Assembly: GCA_947303105.1 (NCBI GenBank)
Contig: CAMYXQ010000067.1
Span: forward strand, 1-5,056
Length of the DNA stretch: 5,056 nt
Direction of reading: 5' to 3'
From: an uncultured Caryophanales bacterium
GTDB taxonomy: Bacteria > Bacillota_I > Bacilli_A > RFN20 > CAG-826
The stretch's first letter is position 1; each line of letters starts with the position of its first letter. The notes under the pieces were generated by a model. That model was not told the origin of the DNA. It worked only from the letters and a program-made list of their open reading frames with translations, and searched no databases. Below, in pieces: positions 1 through 5,056 of this stretch. A program made the translations under genes and the position numbers.

Positions 1-874
1 GGCTGTTCCACCGCACGAGGGCTTCGGCGGAGATGAACGCCTTGGTGTTGAGGCTGTATTTGGCTTGGTAATAGACGACGAATTCCTCGTTGCGGAGGCC
101 ATCCATCATCTCTTTGCGTTCGTCGACGGTGACTTCGGTGCGGAATGACTCGTCATAGACGGTGATCGCTTCGAAGTTGCGTTCGGACATATCGAGGGCG
201 ATGGTCGCGTTCTCGATTTCGCGGAAGAGTTCCTGATCGAGCGGGGCGGCGGCTAAACCAAAGGTCGGGTGGACCCAGATGTGCAAATCGTTCTCGGTGA
301 CGATGGTATAGACGATATCTTCCATCTTTTCGATGAAGGCATCCAAATCCTCGCGGCTGACGGGGATCGCGTAGAAGAGGAAGGTGCCGTGGTTGAAACA
401 GTAAATCCACCGCCTGCGGTCTTTGCGGCCGTTGAAGTATTCTTCGATGGCGATGGCGATGTTGGCGTTCAAAGAGGCAACTTCGTCGTTGCGGCGTTTA
501 TTCTGCATCAAAGCCTGGTTTGAAGCCGACAGAGCGACGACATAGTGTTTCTTGTTTTTGTAACGGCGGACCCGGCGGAGCGAGATGGCGCTTTTCTGGA
601 AGGTATAAAGGTTATAGAAACCATTCGCGATGCCGAGGGAGTAGGCGTTTTCAAGGGCCAATGAATTCTCGGAGGAACGGATGGCGGCATAACGGTTGAA
701 AGCGCTCTCGAAGAGCAAGGCCGTGGCCGAGGTGGCGATGATCAAAGCGATGATCGCGCCTTGATGGCCATCGAGCTTGCCAAGAACCGTCAGCACGATG
801 AAAACGACGATCGCCGCGATGTTCATGGCGAAGAGGATGATGGCTAAGGATAGGAATAGTTTACGCTTGTTCAT
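1..874 (-). CDS. Membrane-anchored degenerate GGDEF/EAL protein, 3'-partial
   Basis: First 291 residues of a protein that continues past the left edge. Two membrane segments (about 7-31 and 38-55) form an N-terminal hairpin. Residues about 75-245 are laid out like a GGDEF domain, but the signature is NHGTF (161-165), and the usual metal-binding Asp region reads ALSASNQAL (114-122), so diguanylate cyclase activity is not expected. An EAL domain starts near 252: RNEEFVVYYQAKYSL (261-275), then SAEALVRWN with the EAL triplet at 284-286. The Glu is the metal-ligand position of c-di-GMP phosphodiesterases. The rest of the EAL domain, including other catalytic residues, is outside, so activity cannot be judged. 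Start: ATG at 874 with AAGGAGG six bases upstream, inside the end of the peptidase gene (14-bp overlap). Likely role: c-di-GMP hydrolysis or sensing at the membrane. Confidence 0.88.
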   Translation of the reverse strand, partial: MNKRKLFLSLAIILFAMNIAAIVVFIVLTVLGKLDGHQGAIIALIIATSATALLFESAFNRYAAIRSSENSLALENAYSLGIANGFYNLYTFQKSAISLRRVRRYKNKKHYVVALSASNQALMQNKRRNDEVASLNANIAIAIEEYFNGRKDRRRWIYCFNHGTFLFYAIPVSREDLDAFIEKMEDIVYTIVTENDLHIWVHPTFGLAAAPLDQELFREIENATIALDMSERNFEAITVYDESFRTEVTVDERKEMMDGLRNEEFVVYYQAKYSLNTKAFISAEALVRWNS

Positions 875-1724
875 CGGTTTCCTCCTTCGCGGCTTGCGCT
901 TTGGCGCGCTCTTCGGCTTTCTTGGCGAGCATCTGCTCAAGCATTTCTTGCTTGAGGCGGGCGCGGTCCTTGTCGCTGAGGCCCTCTAAGCCCGCCGGGG
1001 CGGCCCCACCGCCTTCGGCGGCGCCCTCCGGTTCTTCTTTGAAGGCTTTGAACAAATCCATCACGCTGGAAATGACGAGATAGAAAGCGGGGACGAGCAA
1101 TAAGATGAGCAGACCCCAGACTGAGCTGATGAAGCCGAATACGCCACCTAAGAATCTGTTATTGACGACGACTTGTCCCAATAACTCTTTCTCGGTGAAG
1201 GCCTGATACTGCCCCTGGCGGGAGTACATGCCCTGGTCATTGATGCCAGCGACGATAAACACGTATTTGCTTTCATCGCCGACGGGATTCTCGCGGACTT
1301 TGATCTCGCGGACCCGGTGGGTGATGACGAGGCCATAGGCCTCACCGCTCGTGACGCGGTTGGTGAGAACGGGATCGGTGGGATTGTCGGCGAGCTCATC
1401 GGCTTGCGAGTACACGTTGATGAAGGTGACGTCGACCGTCTCCCCCGCCGTGTATTCGGCATAGATGTCATCCAAGCTTTTAAGTTTCGTAATGATAGCC
1501 GTCTTGACCGGATACTCCGGTTCCATGGAGTCGGTCTTGACGATGAAGGCCCCCATGCCGAAACGGATCATCTGACCATAATGGTTCTTGCGATTGACCA
1601 TGCCGTCGATCTGGGCGGCGCCGGAAACGACGAAAAGGGCGGCTAAGATGCCGGTCACGACCCACTCGAAGATCTTGCGGGCCTTGCTCTTCGGTTTCTT
1701 TACCCTCTTCGCTTTCTCGCTCAT
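861..1724 (-). CDS. S26 signal peptidase I-like protein, SipW/ER type
   Basis: 287-residue membrane protein. A basic N-terminus (1-17) precedes TM1 (about 18-38). The extracytoplasmic part carries the catalytic serine motif TDSMEPEY (Ser66) and the Ser-His type signature VITHRVREI (His136). A histidine in place of the usual bacterial lysine is the hallmark of SipW, archaeal and ER signal peptidases. A second membrane segment (about 195-220) follows, then a charged cytoplasmic tail (250-287) predicted to be helical. The family's GDxN acidic motif is changed: VAGINDQG (158-165) aligns there, with Asp163 displaced. The long insert between Ser66 and His136 (about 70 residues) is another departure. 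The likely reaction is cleavage of signal peptides or TM-anchored pre-proteins outside the membrane, with substrate unknown. ATG at 1724 overlaps the previous stop (ATGA); only a weak, distant AGGCGG precedes it. Activity is plausible but not certain. Confidence 0.83.
   Translation of the reverse strand: MSEKAKRVKKPKSKARKIFEWVVTGILAALFVVSGAAQIDGMVNRKNHYGQMIRFGMGAFIVKTDSMEPEYPVKTAIITKLKSLDDIYAEYTAGETVDVTFINVYSQADELADNPTDPVLTNRVTSGEAYGLVITHRVREIKVRENPVGDESKYVFIVAGINDQGMYSRQGQYQAFTEKELLGQVVVNNRFLGGVFGFISSVWGLLILLLVPAFYLVISSVMDLFKAFKEEPEGAAEGGGAAPAGLEGLSDKDRARLKQEMLEQMLAKKAEERAKAQAAKEETDEQA
881..887 (-). promoter_or_regulatory. Ribosome binding site for the GGDEF/EAL gene
   Basis: AAGGAGG on the minus strand, followed by AAACCG and then ATG at 874. 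It is a near-perfect Shine-Dalgarno sequence at 6-nt spacing and lies within the last codons of the peptidase gene. It fixes the start of the EAL gene and is the only strong ribosome binding site in the window. Confidence 0.88.
1721..1724 (-). other. ATGA stop/start overlap
   Basis: The minus-strand ATGA joins the TGA stop of the DUF2357-like gene to the ATG start of the S26 peptidase gene. With no good Shine-Dalgarno nearby, this indicates translational coupling, so the two proteins are probably made in linked amounts. Confidence 0.85.
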
Positions 1725-4003
1725 AACTTAATGACTTTGCCGCCTAGGCGTTTCTTGATGTCGTTGGCTTTGTTGAAATCATCAAAGATGGTCGCCAAAG
1801 GCTTATTGGAATCGTAATGGCCTTCAGAGATGTAATAACCATCCGGGGTTTTGACGATGAACATGCCGGGGATCTTGGGCCGTTCGGGTTCTTTGACCGG
1901 CTCGGGCTTGGGTTCGGGTTTCGGTTTCTTGGGCGCCGGCTTTTTCTTCGCGGCCGGTTTCTTTGGCTTCGGTGCCGGCTTCGGCTCGGGTTCGGGCTCA
2001 GGCTGTGGCTCCGGCTCTGGTTCGGGCTGTGGCTTAGGCTGCGATTCTTCGACGACGGGCTCAGGAGCGGGTTCTTCCACCACCGGCTCGGGCTGAGGCT
2101 CTTCGACCACAGGCTCTTCAATCACGGGCTCGGGTTCGGGGATGGGCTCAGGCTCAGGTTCTGGTTCAGGCTCAGGTTCGGGCTCCGGCTCCGGTTTGGG
2201 TTCGGGTTTCGGCTTTTTCTTCGGCGCGGCCTTCTTCTTGGCGGGCGCTTTCTTCTTGGCGGCCGGCTTCTTCTTAGGCTCTGGTTTGGGCTCTTCGACC
2301 GGCTCGGACGCGGAAATCGGCTCGCTTTCGGCGGGGATTTCTTCTTTTTCCGGCTCGATTTGCGGGATTTCTTCCGGCGCGGGTTCTTCGACTGGCTCTT
2401 CTACCGGGGCTGGCTCAGGTTCGGGTTCGACCGCTGGCTCAGGTTCCGGCTGCGGTTCGGGTTCTGGTTCGGGCTGCGGTTCCTCGACGACGGGCTCGGG
2501 GGCGGGTTCCTCCGCCACTGGCTCGGCTTCGGGCTCAGGCTCAGGCTCTTCTTCGGCTTTGGCCTGCTCCTCGGCAAGGAGGGCGGCGGCCAACGCTTCT
2601 TGGCGGGCTTTCTCTTCGGCGAGGCGCTTCTCCTCTTCGGCCGCTTCGAGGGCTTCGCGGGCGGCGCCGGCGGCTTCGCGGATTTCTTCGCGAACCGCTT
2701 CGAGGCGCTCGTGTTCTTCTTTGGCGATGATCTCGGCTTCCTGGGCTTCGAGGGCAAGGCGCGCTTCCTCGCGCTCGGAAAGGACTTTCTCGACGCTCTT
2801 CTCGAATTTGGCGGCGTCTTTCTCTTTCCGTTTGAGCAAAGCGAGGACTTCTTTTTCTTCGGTCTTGATCTCTTTCTTCTCGGCATAATCGTCCGCGTAA
2901 TATTCGCGTTCGTGCTTGGTCGGGTGAAGCGGGAGATCGGCCTTGAAGTCGTCGCCTTTGTATTTGAGGTAGCCTTCGTCGGCCCGGACGAAATTGATCG
3001 GGCCTTCGAGGTAAGTGCCGTGGAGGAAGGCTTCGTCGTCGATCGAGCGGAGCATCTTCGGCTTGTAGACTTTGCTGCTTAAAGAAGTCGCGGTCCGGTT
3101 CACGCCGTGGACGGCGAGGTAGTTTGCCAAAACGGTCAGATGCAACTGACCGAGTTCGTCGCCATTGAAGGTGCTATAACGCTCATCGACCTTGTAGTTG
3201 ACGCCGAGGCGGTCATAGCTCTCGATGAAGCGATACACTTCGTAGCAATGATGGTATTTGGGGTTCTTGCGCAAAATGTTGGTCATCAGGATCGGGTTGC
3301 GGACGTCGCGCTCGGTCTTCAGTTTGCGCATGAACTGCGAGTTGTAGTAATAGAGAACATAGTTCTGGATCTCGGCGATGCGTTCGATGTATTTGCTGCT
3401 TTCGACGCCGTTCTGGTCGGTCTTCGGGGCGGTGACTTTGATCTTCGTCTCGATTTCGACTTCGGCCCCATCGACCTGGGATTTGTTCTTGAAGTAAAGA
3501 ATCTCCTGGTTGTGGAGGGTGGCGAATTTGCGGACGTATTCGTAACGTTTGCCGATGAAGAGGACGAGCCTTCTCACGAAGGTGGCGATGAAACGGTTCT
3601 CGTAGGTGGCGAGTTCGTCTTCGGCCCCGATGTTGAGGATCTTCTTCGGGATGACGTTCCCATATTCGTCGACTTCTTTGATGAACTGGGTATGGGAGGC
3701 TAAGTGCTGGACCGATTCGGCGTTCGTCTTGCGGGCGAGTTCGACCGGGACCAAATTGGTGACCGTCTTCGTCGACTGGCGCGGATTGTTGATGATGTCG
3801 CCCAAATCGAAGATGACGTCCTCGATCTTGTCGATCCAGGAACTATCGAAGGAAGAGCTTTCCAACCGGTCCATGCGGAGGTAGCTCGTTTTGCCATGCG
3901 AAAGCGCGGCGAGGATCTCTTGCTCGTCCAACCCTCTGACGAGGGAGGTCATCTTTTTGATGTACCGATTGTAGATTTTGTCGTTCGGTCGCGTTTTCGC
4001 CAT
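1721..4003 (-). CDS. DUF2357-like protein with coiled coil and EP/KAP low-complexity region
   Basis: 760 residues, no signal peptide or membrane segment, so probably cytoplasmic. Residues 1-350 resemble the DUF2357 family that partners McrB-like ATPases: FIKEVDEYGNVIPKK (107-121) is followed by ATYENRFIATFVRRL (132-146), the family's typical 'YENRF' helix. Residues 373-484 are a highly charged Glu/Ala/Lys/Arg coiled coil. Residues 485-710 alternate acidic Pro-Glu tracts with basic Lys-Ala-Pro tracts. Residues 712-760 form a small separate domain (GYYISEGHY, then FDDFNKANDIKKRLGGKVIKL minus its last residue). I see no DAKY-like or other convincing PD-(D/E)xK nuclease motif after the DUF2357 part, so it is probably not an active McrC-type nuclease. 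ATG at 4003 lies 6 bp after the ATPase stop, without a clear ribosome binding site, which suggests translational reinitiation. The stop overlaps the next start. Inferred role: adaptor or scaffold for the AAA+ ring. DUF2357 assignment is from motif recall, not a search. Confidence 0.75.
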   Translation of the reverse strand: MAKTRPNDKIYNRYIKKMTSLVRGLDEQEILAALSHGKTSYLRMDRLESSSFDSSWIDKIEDVIFDLGDIINNPRQSTKTVTNLVPVELARKTNAESVQHLASHTQFIKEVDEYGNVIPKKILNIGAEDELATYENRFIATFVRRLVLFIGKRYEYVRKFATLHNQEILYFKNKSQVDGAEVEIETKIKVTAPKTDQNGVESSKYIERIAEIQNYVLYYYNSQFMRKLKTERDVRNPILMTNILRKNPKYHHCYEVYRFIESYDRLGVNYKVDERYSTFNGDELGQLHLTVLANYLAVHGVNRTATSLSSKVYKPKMLRSIDDEAFLHGTYLEGPINFVRADEGYLKYKGDDFKADLPLHPTKHEREYYADDYAEKKEIKTEEKEVLALLKRKEKDAAKFEKSVEKVLSEREEARLALEAQEAEIIAKEEHERLEAVREEIREAAGAAREALEAAEEEKRLAEEKARQEALAAALLAEEQAKAEEEPEPEPEAEPVAEEPAPEPVVEEPQPEPEPEPQPEPEPAVEPEPEPAPVEEPVEEPAPEEIPQIEPEKEEIPAESEPISASEPVEEPKPEPKKKPAAKKKAPAKKKAAPKKKPKPEPKPEPEPEPEPEPEPEPEPIPEPEPVIEEPVVEEPQPEPVVEEPAPEPVVEESQPKPQPEPEPEPQPEPEPEPKPAPKPKKPAAKKKPAPKKPKPEPKPEPVKEPERPKIPGMFIVKTPDGYYISEGHYDSNKPLATIFDDFNKANDIKKRLGGKVIKL
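1724..1870 (-). other. Small C-terminal domain of the DUF2357-like protein
   Basis: Residues 712-760 resume ordinary globular composition after the low-complexity arms: FIVKTPDGYYISEGHYDSNK looks like two short strands, followed by an amphipathic helix containing FNKANDIKKRLGG and a last strand KVIKL. The size and beta-beta-alpha-beta pattern suggest a compact binding module tethered by the flexible linker. I do not recognise a named family with confidence. Confidence 0.6.
1874..2551 (-). repeat. Degenerate hexamer repeat encoding Glu-Pro tracts and Lys-Ala-Pro tracts
   Basis: On the + strand this is a long run of GGYTCN hexamers (ggctca, ggttcg, ggctcc), coding on the minus strand for (Glu-Pro)n. 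The protein region is residues 485-710 of the DUF2357-like protein. It has two acidic-then-basic modules: acidic 485-572, basic 573-603, acidic 605-674, basic 675-695. The longest uninterrupted Glu-Pro run is residues 605-620 (2144-2191), eight pairs. The third codon bases vary, so the repeat is selected as protein sequence rather than being a recent pure expansion, although slippage could still change its length. It is in frame throughout. Confidence 0.9.
2552..2887 (-). other. Coiled-coil segment of the DUF2357-like protein
   Basis: Residues 373-484 have almost no proline or glycine and are dominated by Glu, Ala, Lys, Arg and Leu, with heptad-like spacing (for example KRKEKDAAKFEKSVEKVLSE, then repeated EEARLALEAQEAE-type blocks). 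This is the composition of a long oligomerising helix or stalk. It separates the DUF2357 part from the low-complexity arms. Inferred from composition only. Confidence 0.7.
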
Positions 4004-4009
4004 AGTTGA

Positions 4010-5056
4010 TTAGTTGTTCTTGAGGAGGTTTTCGATGTAGGCGTGGGCCATCGGGAAGTTGCCCTTGCCATAGAGTTTGTCGAGTTCGACGTTCAGATCT
4101 TTGAGCTCGTCTTTGAGTAAGGCGATGTTCAAGGCTTCGAACTTCTTGTGGATCTGGTTGGTGTCGATGAAGTCGAAGCCGTCGACTTCCTTGCCACCGC
4201 AGCCGACGTAAACCGGGATGAAGGTGTCGAGCTGCTTCAAGATACGGTTACCGAAGGCGAGTTTGAATTTCTTGATGACAAAGTTATCGAGGGTTTCGAA
4301 CTTCTTCAGCATGCTCTCGGAGGTCGGGAACTGGCTCACCGCCTCATCGTAGAGGGCGCGTAGCTGGGCGTAAGGCATCGGCATCGCATCCTGCGGATCG
4401 GCCTCGAACGGACGGCCTTTGTCGTCGAAGAAGAGGGAGATCGCACGGTCGTAGACCTTGTCGGAGATGGTAAAGGTCGAGTCGTCATTATTGGCGGTGC
4501 CGAAGAAGATGACGTTCTGCGGGATGAGCAACTTGCCTTCTTTGAGATTGATCGGGTCGTTGGGCATCGTCGAGCCGATGAGGTCGATGACCCAGTCGGC
4601 GGTGTCGCGCATTTCCATGACGGAGAGGAACTCGGCGAAGTAGTATTCGACGCGAGCCAAGTTCATTTCGTCGAGGACGATGACGTCGAGGTCTTTGCGG
4701 TACGTGCTCACATAAAGAGCGCGGAGGAATTCGGATTCGTTGAATTTCTTGGTGAATTCGTTGTAGTAGCCGAGTAATTCGGAACGGTCTTTCCAGGAAG
4801 GCTGGACCGGGATGATGGCGGAGTCGAAGGCGAAGAATTTGCCGAGGGCATAGGCCAACGAGGTTTTACCGGTACCGGAGATACCTTCGAGGATGATGAG
4901 TTTGGAGGTCGCCATGCCGGCGAAGAGCTGGCGGATGACGTCGATCTTGTAGTAGAGGCCGAGGGAGGAGGCGGCGAAGTTGCGGAAGGAATTGCAGAGT
5001 TCTTCGAGGGAGAGGCCCGGACGGAACGGCACGTCGGTGTTGGTGCCGCGGTAGTT
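4010..5056 (-). CDS. McrB-like AAA+ ATPase, 5'-partial
   Basis: AAA+ NTPase of the McrB type, probably an oligomeric motor acting with the DUF2357-like protein encoded next. Numbering from a GTG at 5032: Walker A GISGTGKTS (50-58), a McrB-style PSWKDRSELLGYYN motif (78-91), Walker B VIVLDE (117-122) running into MNLARVEYYF, sensor-1 region NVIFFGTANND (173-183), and an arginine-finger-like VYDRAISL (193-200). The C-terminal ~140 residues are a helical lid or partner-binding part. The GTG is unlikely to be the true start: the frame stays open to the window edge, adding eight codons (NYRGTNTD), and no Shine-Dalgarno sequence precedes it. The gene therefore very likely starts beyond 5056, with an N-terminal domain that cannot be seen. 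In known McrB proteins that part recognises DNA or other targets. It ends in TAA, 6 bp before the next start. The family call is firm; the substrate is unknown. Confidence 0.9.
   Translation of the reverse strand, partial: NYRGTNTDVPFRPGLSLEELCNSFRNFAASSLGLYYKIDVIRQLFAGMATSKLIILEGISGTGKTSLAYALGKFFAFDSAIIPVQPSWKDRSELLGYYNEFTKKFNESEFLRALYVSTYRKDLDVIVLDEMNLARVEYYFAEFLSVMEMRDTADWVIDLIGSTMPNDPINLKEGKLLIPQNVIFFGTANNDDSTFTISDKVYDRAISLFFDDKGRPFEADPQDAMPMPYAQLRALYDEAVSQFPTSESMLKKFETLDNFVIKKFKLAFGNRILKQLDTFIPVYVGCGGKEVDGFDFIDTNQIHKKFEALNIALLKDELKDLNVELDKLYGKGNFPMAHAYIENLLKNN

Noticed and set aside
153..410. Minus-strand open frame of 85 codons
   Set aside because: It lies in another frame inside the GGDEF/EAL gene, whose frame gives a coherent GGDEF-like and EAL sequence.
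861..1724. Standard bacterial LepB signal peptidase with Ser-Lys dyad
   Set aside because: The motif after the serine region is THRV, with His in the general-base position, as in SipW and ER-type enzymes.
1874..2551. Repeats considered as a CRISPR array or regulatory iterons
   Set aside because: There are no unique spacers of constant length; the units are 6 bp, in frame, and code for a continuous protein.
2142..2888. Plus-strand Gly-Ser repeat open frame of 248 codons
   Set aside because: A translation of the antisense of the Glu-Pro hexamers, with no conserved domain; the minus-strand frame has clear domains on both sides of the repeat.
1817..3082. Plus-strand open frame of 421 codons rich in Phe, Leu, Arg and Gly
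   Set aside because: It is antisense to the DUF2357-like gene; its length comes from the stop-free Glu/Pro/Lys codon repeat, and its composition is not protein-like.
1721..4003. Calling the second gene mcrC
   Set aside because: The DUF2357-like part fits a McrB partner, but no McrC nuclease signature was found and the C-terminal half is unlike McrC.

Overview
The window holds four genes packed head to tail on the minus strand, with almost no non-coding DNA. Transcription runs from high to low coordinates. The order is: a McrB-like AAA+ ATPase (5'-truncated at the right edge), a DUF2357-like protein with a long coiled coil and a Glu-Pro/Lys-Ala-Pro low-complexity region, an S26 signal peptidase-like membrane protein of the SipW/ER type, and a membrane-anchored degenerate-GGDEF/EAL protein (3'-truncated at the left edge). 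The three junctions are a 6-bp gap, a 4-bp ATGA overlap and a 14-bp overlap, so this is very probably one translationally coupled operon. Its promoter and terminator lie outside the window.

Organism: the DNA looks moderately GC-rich by eye. The SipW-type peptidase with a Ser-His dyad, the strong AAGGAGG ribosome binding site and the DEMNLARVEYYF flavour of the ATPase suggest a Bacillota or Mycoplasmatota-related bacterium. This is inference and no taxonomic marker gene is present. No tRNA, rRNA, mobile element, CRISPR array or intergenic stretch longer than 6 bp was seen.

How the genes may work together: McrB-like GTPase/ATPase modules paired with DUF2357 proteins are known from McrBC-related restriction systems. 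Here the DUF2357 partner shows no recognisable PD-(D/E)xK nuclease signature and instead ends in a coiled coil, two acidic-then-basic low-complexity arms and a small C-terminal domain. The pair is coupled to a membrane peptidase and to a c-di-GMP phosphodiesterase-like protein. That makes a non-restriction role plausible, such as an AAA+ remodelling or scaffold module linked to protein export and second-messenger signalling at the membrane. The function is not established, and the gene combination is the most interesting point in the window.
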